Shown: positions 42,056 through 50,478 of the stretch, piece after piece | Numbering within the stretch: the stretch's first letter is position 1 | How the letters are laid out: every line of letters starts with the position of its first letter | Origin: Mucilaginibacter terrae | GTDB lineage: Bacteria; Bacteroidota; Bacteroidia; Sphingobacteriales; Sphingobacteriaceae | Direction: 5' to 3' | Length of the DNA: 64,000 nt | Assembly: GCF_031951985.1 (NCBI RefSeq) | Contig: NZ_JAVLVU010000001.1 | Location: forward strand, 2,170,001 to 2,234,000 | The notes under the pieces: model-generated | Told to the model about the DNA's origin: nothing | What the model saw: the letters and a program-made list of their open reading frames with translations, nothing else | The model's database searches: none | Translations under genes and position numbers: made by a program

Positions 42056-44452
42056 TTACTCTATTCTCAAACTTTTTACCGGGTTAGCAACAGCAGCTTT
42101 AATTGATTGAAAGCTGATTGTGAACAGTGCGATGAAAATTGACGCCAAAGCTACTAACGCAAACACATACCAGTCGATACTAACGCGGTAGGCAAAATTA
42201 TTTAGCCACTTGTGCATGGTGTACCAAGCCAAGGGCCAAGCTATAATATTAGCCAGAATAATAAGCTTGAGAAAATTTCCTGATAACAGGAATACAATAT
42301 TATTTACCGATGCACCCATTACCTTTCGTACACCAATTTCCTTAATTCGTTTTTCGGCCGAGTATGATGCCAGCCCCAATAGGCCGAGGCATGATATAAA
42401 TATGGCAAGTCCGGCCAGTATACCAATTACCTGGCTTACCTGGTTATCGGCTTGGTAAACTTCGTTAAAATGATCATCTACAAACTGGTACTCGAAAGGG
42501 TAATCAGGAAACTCTGCAGCCCACTTAGACTTGATGAACGCCAGTGCCTGCTCGGTTTTATGCGGTGCTATTTTTACCGACACCTGGCTGTACCCCCAAT
42601 CTTTAATATTGGCCATAAACATCGTTTCCACCTTGTGGTGCATGGAGTTAAAGTTAAAATCTTTGGCTATACCGGTTATTACGCCCAACGAATCGAAACC
42701 GAAACGCCTGCCAATAAGTTTGGAATATGGCGTTTTAGGTTCATCCTTTAATAGTTCTTTAGCAAGCGCCTCGTTTATAATATATTCTTTACCATAACCT
42801 GTACCATCGGCCGAAAAGTTTTTACCTAAAGCCATCTTAATATCGTACAGGGTCAGGAAATCTTGATCAACAATGAGTTGGGTAGACGCCAACTGGCGCA
42901 GCGGACCGTTTGCGGGTTTGTACTCTACTCCTGTTTGGTCGAGGTGACTGCCCAAAACATCCTGCGCACCGGTCACGCCGGCAATTAGGGTATTACCTAA
43001 AAGTTGCTGCTTAAAGGCATCGTACTTTTTATTAATTACTTTATTGAGCGGTATGGTAACAATTTGCTCGCGGCTAAAGCCTGGGTCGCGCTTTTGCATA
43101 AACCGCAGTTGCTTTACCACAAATACCGTAGCTATCATTAAAAAAACAGCGCTGGTAAACTGGCCAACCACCAGCGCATTGCGCAAGCCCGATTTGCCCG
43201 TTGCTGATGATACAGTGCCCTTAAGCACCTTAACCGGCTGAAAAGAAGACAAGAATACGGCAGGGTACAGGCCGGATACCAGGCCAACTACCACCGATAA
43301 CACCAACAGGGCTAATAACAAAGCCGGGTTGCTAAACAGCGATAGCTCCAAATTACGCTGGCTTAACTGGTTTACGTAAGGCAGGCAAAGCTTTACCATA
43401 CCTATAGCCAGCAAAAGGGAAAAAAATGATAACAAAACCGTTTCACCCAAAAACTGTGCAGCGAGCTGGTTACGGTGCGCACCTATCGACTTGCGTATAC
43501 CCACTTCCTTTGAACGTTCGGTTGAACGTGCGGTAGTGAGATTCATGAAGTTAACACAGGCAATAACCAGCACTACTAAGGCAATAATACTAAACAGGTT
43601 GGTAGACTGCCCGTCAAATTTCTGATAATTTAAATAATCGAGCCCAACATCATTGGTAACAGCATGAACATCGCGCAGAGGAGTATAAAATAGCTCGTAT
43701 TGTTTCCAGCCATCACCTTTTATATGTTTTTTGAGGTATGCCGGCATTTTGCTTTCCAGTGCTTTTACATTGGTACCGGGTACCAATTCAACATAAGTAT
43801 TTAACCAGTTGCCGCCCCAGCTGTTCATCCATGATTCATAAATACTGCTTAACGACATTAAGCCGTCGAACTGCAATTGTGAATTTTGAGGCACATCGGC
43901 CATTACTCCTGTAACAGCAAAATTTACCGTATCCGAACCGTAATGGGCAATGGTTTTGCCCATAGGATCTTGATCACCAAATAACTTTTGAGCCGTTTGT
44001 TGGGTGAGTATAACACTGTTGGGTTTGGCAAGGGCGGTGCGGCGATCGCCTTTTACCAATTTAAAATCAAAAATATTAAGAAAGGTAGAATCGGTAAACA
44101 ATACTTGTGGCAAAAAAATCCGTTTAGATTGATTGGCTAACTGGTACTTATTGTTCCATTTTACACGGGTAAAATTTTTGATGGCGGGGTAATCATTTTT
44201 AAGGGTTGGCCCCATGGGATACATAGACAGGGCTACCTTTTGCGAAGACACCATACCCGGAAACTTCTGCACCTCGCTTAGCCGGTAAATATTTTTGGTA
44301 TGAAAGTTATCAAAACTCTTTTCGTACGAGACGAACAGCATAATCACAATACAGGCGGCAATGCCAATTGACAGGCCAATGATGTTGATTGCCGAAAAGA
44401 ATTTACTCTTCCAGAGGTTGCGCAATGCGATTTTGAAGTAGCTCTTGATCAT
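42056..44452 (-). CDS. MacB/FtsX-type ABC transporter permease
   Basis: A 798-residue permease. It has an N-terminal helix (FFSAINIIGLSIGIAACIVI), a periplasmic MacB-like domain (about 45-270), three helices (about 285-400), a second periplasmic region (about 450-670) and three more helices at the C-terminus, ending IKAAVANPVKSLRIE. ERSKEVGIRKSIGAHRNQLA and EKRIKEIGVRKVMGASVNNI are the two FtsX-type cytoplasmic loops. No ATPase gene is adjacent. Such large single-gene permeases are abundant in this phylum and may serve lipoprotein, antibiotic or peptide efflux. Confidence 0.92.
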   Translation of the reverse strand: MIKSYFKIALRNLWKSKFFSAINIIGLSIGIAACIVIMLFVSYEKSFDNFHTKNIYRLSEVQKFPGMVSSQKVALSMYPMGPTLKNDYPAIKNFTRVKWNNKYQLANQSKRIFLPQVLFTDSTFLNIFDFKLVKGDRRTALAKPNSVILTQQTAQKLFGDQDPMGKTIAHYGSDTVNFAVTGVMADVPQNSQLQFDGLMSLSSIYESWMNSWGGNWLNTYVELVPGTNVKALESKMPAYLKKHIKGDGWKQYELFYTPLRDVHAVTNDVGLDYLNYQKFDGQSTNLFSIIALVVLVIACVNFMNLTTARSTERSKEVGIRKSIGAHRNQLAAQFLGETVLLSFFSLLLAIGMVKLCLPYVNQLSQRNLELSLFSNPALLLALLVLSVVVGLVSGLYPAVFLSSFQPVKVLKGTVSSATGKSGLRNALVVGQFTSAVFLMIATVFVVKQLRFMQKRDPGFSREQIVTIPLNKVINKKYDAFKQQLLGNTLIAGVTGAQDVLGSHLDQTGVEYKPANGPLRQLASTQLIVDQDFLTLYDIKMALGKNFSADGTGYGKEYIINEALAKELLKDEPKTPYSKLIGRRFGFDSLGVITGIAKDFNFNSMHHKVETMFMANIKDWGYSQVSVKIAPHKTEQALAFIKSKWAAEFPDYPFEYQFVDDHFNEVYQADNQVSQVIGILAGLAIFISCLGLLGLASYSAEKRIKEIGVRKVMGASVNNIVFLLSGNFLKLIILANIIAWPLAWYTMHKWLNNFAYRVSIDWYVFALVALASIFIALFTISFQSIKAAVANPVKSLRIE

Positions 44453-44618
44453 AAAGCTTGTGATTATATACTATGGATATAAAATCAGGAGCCATTTACA
44501 TGCCTTGTTATTTATTAATTGACTATCAGTCACTTAAATAACATTTTTAGATTATCCACTGTTCGCATATGATACAGGTATTGCATGCAACCGATACAAA
44601 ACCACCGCTTACAAAAAA

Positions 44619-44680
44619 GGCATTGCCTGCAACACCACAAGTTAAAACCTGATAAAAATCTGCGGTGTGCAGGCAATGCC
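44619..44680 (-). terminator. Terminator at the end of the rhamnose-lactate operon
   Basis: GGCATTGCCTGCAACACC pairs with GGTGTGCAGGCAATGCC over about 16 bases around a 27-base loop, and the minus strand continues into TTTTTTGTAAG. It follows the lutC stop at 44700. The remaining 44453-44618 is a permease leader region without a named element. Confidence 0.78.
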
Positions 44681-44699
44681 CAAAATATCTTCGACTTTA

Positions 44700-45296
44700 T
44701 TAGTCGTTCAGCAAAAATACGGTCATGCTACGCGGGCCGTGAGCACCCAGCACCAGCGATTGCTCAATATCCGCCGTTTTACTCGGCCCGGCAATGAATG
44801 CGCCCCAGCCATACTCTGCTTCACCTATGCGCATATAAGCGCGATGCATGGTATCAACAATGTTTTTAACGTTGATAACCGCCGCCAAATGCTGGCAAAT
44901 AAACGGTACAGCCCTATGACCCAGCAATTCCTCGGTAACCCATACCGAACCGTTTTCGGCCACGCCAAAGTGAGCTTTAATAATAGATAGTTCTACGTCG
45001 GCCAGTTGGTGTGCGTCGGGGTTAATTTCGTAAGCAGATGTAGCTACGTCATCCAGTTCGGGCACTAAGCTCAACACACGCACATTTTGCGAGTTGTACT
45101 TTTCAGAAACGATGGCTTTGATCTCGTCCCAACTATTTACACGATGTACGGCACCACCAATAGTGGTAAGCACAGTTTCGTACTGACCAATAACATCATT
45201 GTAGCCTATATGCTTAAACGGCTCAATATCGGGCAAAGGTTTGGCCTCGGGTTTGTTTGCAGCTACAGCTGCTAATATTTTTTCTCGGCTGCTCAT
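44700..45296 (-). CDS. lutC: LUD domain protein, LutC-like (L-lactate utilisation)
   Basis: A 198-residue LutC/YkgG-type protein. It begins MSSREKILAAVAANKPEAKP, has a LUD-domain region with VVGQYETVLTTIGGAVHRVN in the form DVIGQYETVLTTIGGAVH and WVTEELLGHRAVPFICQHLA, and ends GPRSMTVFLLND. It is the third member of the lutABC complex that oxidises L-lactate to pyruvate in the cytoplasm. The start at 45296 was chosen over an upstream ATG because the intervening 32 codons are made of repeat sequence. It is the last gene of the operon. Confidence 0.9.
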   Translation of the reverse strand: MSSREKILAAVAANKPEAKPLPDIEPFKHIGYNDVIGQYETVLTTIGGAVHRVNSWDEIKAIVSEKYNSQNVRVLSLVPELDDVATSAYEINPDAHQLADVELSIIKAHFGVAENGSVWVTEELLGHRAVPFICQHLAAVINVKNIVDTMHRAYMRIGEAEYGWGAFIAGPSKTADIEQSLVLGAHGPRSMTVFLLND

Positions 45297-45455
45297 TTTA
45301 ATGAGTGATTGAGTGAATTTGTGAATGAGTGAGTAGTGTCTTGATTTTGGATTTCGGATGTTCGATTTCGGATTTATGTTTGCTATGCTCAATCTCGCTC
45401 CGCGCTCTAAATCCCCCGCTCCTATTTCTTGATTCCTGACTCTATGCTCTTGATT
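45297..45455. repeat. Composite repeat tract between lutB and lutC
   Basis: Three simple repeat types lie side by side: TGAGTGATTGAGTGAATTTG with GTGAATGAGTGAGTAG (45302-45337), GGATTTCGGATGTTCGATTT with CGGATTT (45348-45376), and TTCTTGATTCCTGACTCTAT with GCTCTTGATTC (45426-45456). They match families seen at 16320-16393 and, in part, at 8085-8159 and 28224-28310. The tract sits inside the operon and ends next to the lutC start. Confidence 0.6.
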
Positions 45456-46832
45456 CTATTTTTTCCTGTTCTTAGCGTACCACTCGCCGAATGATTCTTT
45501 TGGAGCTTCGGGCATGTCGCGGTTTTTGTACCAGGGGTTGAGCTTGTTGTTTACAGCAAACGGTGCGTACTTAATGGTTAAGCGACCCATTTTACCTGCC
45601 GCATGGTACAAGGTTGATGAACCCAGCGTGGTTGCCATTACGTGCATGGCTACGGTTTTGGCTTTAGGGGTGTATCCCTCTTTTACCAATACCTGGCGCC
45701 ATTTGTACAACTGGTCGTGGATATCGATCTTAACCGGGCACACGTTAGAGCACGAGCCGCATAGCGTTGAAGCAAATGGCAGATCGGCGTACTTGCGCAT
45801 ATCCAGGTTAGGAGCTAATATAGACCCAATGGGACCGGCTACGGCGGTATGATAGCTATGGCCACCGCTACGGCGATAAACCGGGCAGGTGTTCATACAG
45901 GCACCACAACGGATACACTTTAACGAGTTGCGAAAGTCTTCGCGGCCTAATTGTACACTACGGCCGTTATCAACCAGTACAATGTGCATCTCCTGCCCTT
46001 CGCGTGGTTTTTTAAAGTGACTGCTGTAAGTAGTAATGGGCTGACCGGTGGCACTACGGGTTAATAACCGCAGGAACACACCCAAATGATCCCGGTTAGG
46101 AATCAGTTTTTCGATACCCATACAGGCAATGTGTACATCGGCCAGGTGAGCGCCCATATCGGCATTACCTTCGTTGGTACAAACCACAAACTCGCCGGTT
46201 TCGGCTATGGCAAAGTTTACGCCGGTTAGGGCTACTTTGCGGGTCAAAAAGGTTTCGCGTAAGCTGCCACGGGCAGTTTCGGTTAAAAATTGCGGGTCCG
46301 ACATGTTTGAGGGCGTACCCAAATACATGTGGAACAGGTCGCCTATCTCTTCTTTCTTTTTATGGATACACGGCAATACAATGTGGCTTGGCGCTTCGCC
46401 GGCAAGTTGTACTATGCGTTCGCCCAAATCGGAGTCGATAACCTCAATGCCGTGGGTTGCCAGGTAATCGTTCAAATGGCACTCCTCGGTAAGCATCGAC
46501 TTGCTTTTTACCATTTGGGTTACCTTGGCTTCTTTCAGCAGGCCATGTACAATTTCGTTATGTTCCTGGGCATCGGCAGCCCAGTGTACGGTAATGCCAT
46601 TGGCTTTGGCAGCAGCTTCAAACTGTGCCAGGTAAATATCTAAATTACTTAAAACGTTAAATTTGATGTTCGAGGCGGCTTCGCGCAGTGCCTCCCATTC
46701 GGGCAGCTGATGTACGCTTTTATCGCGCTTGGCACGTATCCACCACAGGGTTTCGTCGTGCCAGTCTACACGGTCCTCGTCCTTGTTAAATATGTCGGCC
46801 AGTTCGGCGTGGTTCTTTGTTGCTACTTCCAT
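45456..46832 (-). CDS. lutB: Iron-sulfur cluster protein LutB (L-lactate utilisation)
   Basis: A 458-residue protein with an N-terminal LUD domain (VTQMVKSKSMLTEECHLNDY, GTVVCTNEGNADMGA in the form EFVVCTNEGNADMGAHLADV) and a C-terminal pair of 4Fe-4S sites: CIRCGACMNTCPVYR and CGSCSNVCPVKID. It passes electrons from lactate oxidation. lutA ends 87 bases upstream and lutC follows after a repeat tract. Length and cysteine pattern match LutB of Bacillus and relatives. Confidence 0.93.
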   Translation of the reverse strand: MEVATKNHAELADIFNKDEDRVDWHDETLWWIRAKRDKSVHQLPEWEALREAASNIKFNVLSNLDIYLAQFEAAAKANGITVHWAADAQEHNEIVHGLLKEAKVTQMVKSKSMLTEECHLNDYLATHGIEVIDSDLGERIVQLAGEAPSHIVLPCIHKKKEEIGDLFHMYLGTPSNMSDPQFLTETARGSLRETFLTRKVALTGVNFAIAETGEFVVCTNEGNADMGAHLADVHIACMGIEKLIPNRDHLGVFLRLLTRSATGQPITTYSSHFKKPREGQEMHIVLVDNGRSVQLGREDFRNSLKCIRCGACMNTCPVYRRSGGHSYHTAVAGPIGSILAPNLDMRKYADLPFASTLCGSCSNVCPVKIDIHDQLYKWRQVLVKEGYTPKAKTVAMHVMATTLGSSTLYHAAGKMGRLTIKYAPFAVNNKLNPWYKNRDMPEAPKESFGEWYAKNRKK

Positions 46833-46834
46833 AA

Positions 46835-46870
46835 ACCCTCCAAACCCTTCACTATGGAAGGGTCTTGTTT
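46835..46870. repeat. Short CCCTCC-type repeat upstream of lutB
   Basis: AACCCTCCAAACCCTTCACT and ATGGAAGGGTCTTG form a short hairpin of the same general type as the compound repeats at 7003-7111 and 50378-50478. It lies in the lutA-lutB gap. Confidence 0.5.
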
Positions 46871-46919
46871 TATTCTAAAATCGTTTGCTCATTACTGCCA
46901 GTGCTACTGCAACTGCCAT

Positions 46920-47657
46920 TTATCCCTCACTGTTCAATATCTCTGCAATGTGCAATACTTTTACATTGCTGCCCTGGCGCTTAAGGATACCTTCCATGTG
47001 CATTAGACAGCTCATGTCGGCCCCGGTGATATATTCGGCTCCTTGTTTCAGGTGGTCGGCTACACGGTCTTTACCCATTTTTGATGATACGGCTTCTTCT
47101 ACAACGCAAAATGTTCCGCCAAAGCCACAGCACTCATCTTTACGGTCAAGTTCCACCAGCTCAAGGTCTTTAACCATATTCAATAGCGAACCCGGTTTAG
47201 AAAAATCGGGTGCTACCAGCTCGGTCATCGAACTTAAGTGTAAGCCTCTTTGACCGTGACAGCTCTGGTGTACACCCACCTTATGCGGAAAACGCGACGG
47301 CAGACTTTCCACTTTTAAAACATCGGTTAAAAACGAAGTTAGCTCCCAAACCTGATGAGCTACTTGTTTAGCCAGTTCGGGCTGTTTATCATCGTGCAAG
47401 TGTTCGCGGATGTGTAATACGCAACTGCCCGAGGGTGATACAATGTAATCGTACCCTTGAAAATTTTCAATAAACAGCTTGTTACAGCCGCCGGTTAAGT
47501 GCTCATAACCCGAGTTGGCCATTGGCTGGCCGCAGCAGGTTTGGTTTTTGGGATATACCACGTCTACGCCCAATTTTTCGAGCAATTGCAGGGTTGCAAT
47601 GGCCGCACCAGGGTAAAACTGATCGACATAACACGGTACAAATAAGCCTACGCGCAT
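46920..47657 (-). CDS. lutA: Iron-sulfur/CCG-domain protein LutA (L-lactate utilisation)
   Basis: A 245-residue protein with two CCG domains: VGLFVPCYVDQFYP with QTCCGQPMANSG in the N-half, and ECCGFGGTFCVVEE in the C-half, the usual LutA/GlpC-like pattern of cysteine-rich heterodisulfide-reductase-like modules. It acts with LutB and LutC to convert L-lactate to pyruvate. It lies after the rhamnulokinase gene and before lutB, all on the minus strand. Confidence 0.92.
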   Translation of the reverse strand: MRVGLFVPCYVDQFYPGAAIATLQLLEKLGVDVVYPKNQTCCGQPMANSGYEHLTGGCNKLFIENFQGYDYIVSPSGSCVLHIREHLHDDKQPELAKQVAHQVWELTSFLTDVLKVESLPSRFPHKVGVHQSCHGQRGLHLSSMTELVAPDFSKPGSLLNMVKDLELVELDRKDECCGFGGTFCVVEEAVSSKMGKDRVADHLKQGAEYITGADMSCLMHMEGILKRQGSNVKVLHIAEILNSEG

Positions 47658-47698
47658 CTATCGCTCCTATTCTTGTTTTTATATGGTGTATAACTAAA

Positions 47699-49085
47699 TT
47701 ATGTTGTAATGCCTTGCGTAACCGAGTAAAATTTCAGTTCGAGCAAGTCGTGTGGCAAGGGTTTAGAGTTCCAGGCTTTATGAATAGCCAAAGCTGCACC
47801 AACGGCAGTAGCCTGGGCCATTGAAGCTGCAAACACCTCGGTGTGAGGGAAAGCTGCTGCCAGCAAATGCATATAAACAGCATTTTTGCTAAACCCTCCG
47901 TCAACAAATATACGCTTAACCGAATTGTCTTTTAACACGTAGCCGGTCGATATTTTTTGCTGGTCAACAATATCCATCATCAGGCGGTGGTAAGCTTCCT
48001 CTTCATTTGCAAAGGTGCTTAAAATCGCGCTGACCAAATACCGAAGCCTGTAAACTTGTAGCCCCGGTTTTTCTAACAGTTTCCTCGGCTAATAGTTTGG
48101 CTACGATGTCGGCATCAAACCTAATGGTGCGGTAATGTGCCATGTTTTGGTTGTAATGCGCGGCAATGCGTTTAACCTGTTGTTCGTACTCATAACCTGC
48201 AAACAAACGCGAGGCTTTAACGGGCTGGCCTTTGTATTGGATATAGTTTAAACAATCGTTCTTTAACTCTTCATCGGTTAATGCCGAGTGATCGAACGGG
48301 TTTAAACTGATAGTCCAGGTTCCGGTTGATAGCAGCACAAACGGCTCGGTAAAGCTTACGAGATAAGGTATTAATGCTGCCGAACTATCGTGCAGGCCAA
48401 TACCCACTTCGTAACTATTGCCGGGGAATGCGGCCGGTAACACGGCATCGGCGTTGCGGATGGGAGCCAACTTTTCGGCCAGTCCTTCTTTTACAACCCA
48501 ATCGTGGTAATCGTTCTTTTCAAAATCCCACAAACTGGTGTGGCAGCCAATGCTGGTAACATCGCTAAACATTTGCCCGCTAATTAAGTAGCTTAAATAT
48601 TGCGGCAAGTGTAAGGCGTATTTTACCCGGCTAAAAATTTCGGGTTGCTCATGTTTTAAACGATAAAGCTGCAAGCCGGAGTTCAAACTGCCCAACACGG
48701 GCGATGATGTTTGACGGGCCACAGTAGATTCGCCCCCATAGGTTTCATAAAACTGCTTGTGCAGCTCGTCGGGGTAGGTTTTAAGGTAGTTGTATAACGG
48801 TGTTAACGGTGCGCCATCCTCATCAACATACACAAAACTGGCACCGTACGATGAAAAGTTTACGGCTTTCACATCAAATTCCTTGCGCTTGAAAATCTCG
48901 CGCAGGGAATCGAAAACCGAAAGCCGTAAACTATCGATATTTTCACAGGGGTCGCCATCCTCATCGGCCGTTTCGTTAAAACGGGCCGATTTTTCGTAAA
49001 CAATCTTATAATCTTCGTTAAACAAGAACAATTTTTTGTTGGTCTTGCCTACATCAAATACGGCTATTACGGGTGTTGGCGTCAT
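47699..49085 (-). pseudogene. rhaB: Rhamnulokinase (FGGY carbohydrate kinase), frameshifted
   Basis: The gene should give a 461-residue kinase that phosphorylates L-rhamnulose. The first 1,083 bases read well: FDVGKTNKKLFLFNEDYKIV at the start, SVTSIGCHTSLWDF as a variant of TSIGCHTSLWDF, GLHDSSAALIPYLVS with the catalytic Asp, and LLSTGTWTISLNPF for ATP binding. After SVFGQRDF the frame is lost; one base fewer in TTTTAAGC (48017-48026) would give RDFSTFANEEEAYHRLMMDI, and the rest continues to the adenosine motif VDGGFSKN and the stop at 47699. The span of 1,387 bases equals 462 codons plus one. The present product would lack the C-terminal ATP-binding lobe. Confidence 0.85.
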
Positions 49086-49093
49086 GTTAAATT

Positions 49094-50368
49094 TTATAGT
49101 CCGGTGGCAACAGTTTTTGCGCCACGCTCTTTAATTAAGTTTCCACGTACATCAAGGCTACGGTAGGCAGCTAACGGGTTGATTGCACCACCGGCACGTA
49201 AACGCGCTTCGGCCACTAACGAGCGAACATCGGTACGGTAAGCAGCTTGCAAAATCTCCTGAGCTTGTACAGCATCATTAGCAGCTTGTGCAGCTTTTAA
49301 AGCAGCGGTATCAACTAATAAAGCTTGAGCGTAAGCAATTTTGATAGCTTCTACCGATTGTAATAGATCTTCGATAGGGTCTTTCAGGTTGTGCGAAGCA
49401 TCGATCATCCAGCCAATATCGGTAGCGTGAGTCATGCCGCGGGCATCCATACCTTCAACCAGTTCGTTAAAGATCAGGAACAATTGGTATGGGTTGATGC
49501 TGCCAACGGTTAAGTCGTCGTCGCCATACTTAGAATCGTTAAAGTGGAAACCGGCAAGTTTACCTTCCATCAGCAATAACGATACAATTTGCTCAATATT
49601 GGTGTTTGGCAGGTGGTGACCTAAATCGACCAAAGTTGATGCTTTAGGGCCTAATTTGTTAGCTAATAACAAAGATTGTCCCCAATCACCAATGGTAGTT
49701 GAATAGAAGTTTGGCTCGTAAGGTTTGTATTCTACCCATACTTTCCAATCATCAGGCAATGCCTCGTAAATTTCCTGTAAGCTCTCTAAAGTATTTTGGA
49801 AAGCGCCACGGAAGTTTAACTGACCCGGGAAGTTTGATCCATCGGCCAACCATACTGATAATGCATTTGAACCTAATTCAACACCATATTTAATTACCTC
49901 GATGTTGTGCTCAACTGCTTGCTTGCGTACCGCTTTATCTACGTGATGTAAAGAGCCGTATTTAAAGCTGTGCTGCTGGTCTTTCTGATCCTGAAAAGTA
50001 TTTGAGTTAACTGCATCAAAGCGTAAACCATGATGAGCAGCTGCTGCTTTAATGGCATCGGCATTTGATGGGATATCCCACGGAATATGCAGGGAAATAG
50101 AATTACTTGATTTGTTTAATGCCTGGATAGCACCTACGTCTTCAATTTTTTCTTCGAGGCTGCGAGGCTCGCCACCGCCCGAAAAACGGCCAAAACGTGT
50201 ACCACCTGTGCCTAATGCCCAGCTTGGAATGGCTACGTTAAAAGCTTCCAGTTTGGCTAACACACTCTCCAGATCTTTAACATCGGCAGCAACGTACTCA
50301 AAAGCACGCTCATGTTTGCTGCTGGCCTGATGATTTAACTCATCAATTTTATATTTTTCTATTTGCAT
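49094..50368 (-). CDS. rhaI: L-rhamnose isomerase (RhaI-type sugar isomerase)
   Basis: A 424-residue TIM-barrel metal-dependent sugar isomerase. It begins MQIEKYKIDELNHQASSKHE; WVEYKPYEPNFYSTTIGDWG supplies the metal-binding Glu region, TLVDLGHHLPNTNIEQI and GFHFNDSKYGDDDLTVGSIN give the His and Asp ligands, and ATDIGWMIDASHNLKDPIED the last Asp. It converts L-rhamnose to L-rhamnulose, the first step after uptake. It is between the aldolase/dehydrogenase gene and the kinase gene; eight bases separate it from the kinase start. Confidence 0.9.
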   Translation of the reverse strand: MQIEKYKIDELNHQASSKHERAFEYVAADVKDLESVLAKLEAFNVAIPSWALGTGGTRFGRFSGGGEPRSLEEKIEDVGAIQALNKSSNSISLHIPWDIPSNADAIKAAAAHHGLRFDAVNSNTFQDQKDQQHSFKYGSLHHVDKAVRKQAVEHNIEVIKYGVELGSNALSVWLADGSNFPGQLNFRGAFQNTLESLQEIYEALPDDWKVWVEYKPYEPNFYSTTIGDWGQSLLLANKLGPKASTLVDLGHHLPNTNIEQIVSLLLMEGKLAGFHFNDSKYGDDDLTVGSINPYQLFLIFNELVEGMDARGMTHATDIGWMIDASHNLKDPIEDLLQSVEAIKIAYAQALLVDTAALKAAQAANDAVQAQEILQAAYRTDVRSLVAEARLRAGGAINPLAAYRSLDVRGNLIKERGAKTVATGL

Positions 50369-50377
50369 AATTTAATC

Positions 50378-50478
50378 GGTTAACCCCACCCAAACCCTCC
50401 CCAAAGGGGGGGCTTAAGAAGGGATAATGGTTAATATTTTTAAAAGCCTTCCGCCTAAGGCGGAGACGTTGGAGGGGT
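50378..50478. repeat. Compound palindromic repeat inside the rhamnose operon
   Basis: It holds CCCTCCCCAAAGGGGGGG, then a spacer, then CTTCCGCCTAAGGCGGAGAC with GTTGGAGGGGTT. The pieces match those at 7003-7111, in inverted order. It fills the gap between the aldolase/dehydrogenase gene and rhaI, adjacent to the stop of the former. Confidence 0.75.

Noticed and set aside
45297..45455. A CRISPR-like array, because of the short repeated words
   Set aside because: The units are degenerate, have no constant spacers, and match simple repeat families seen elsewhere; no cas gene is present.
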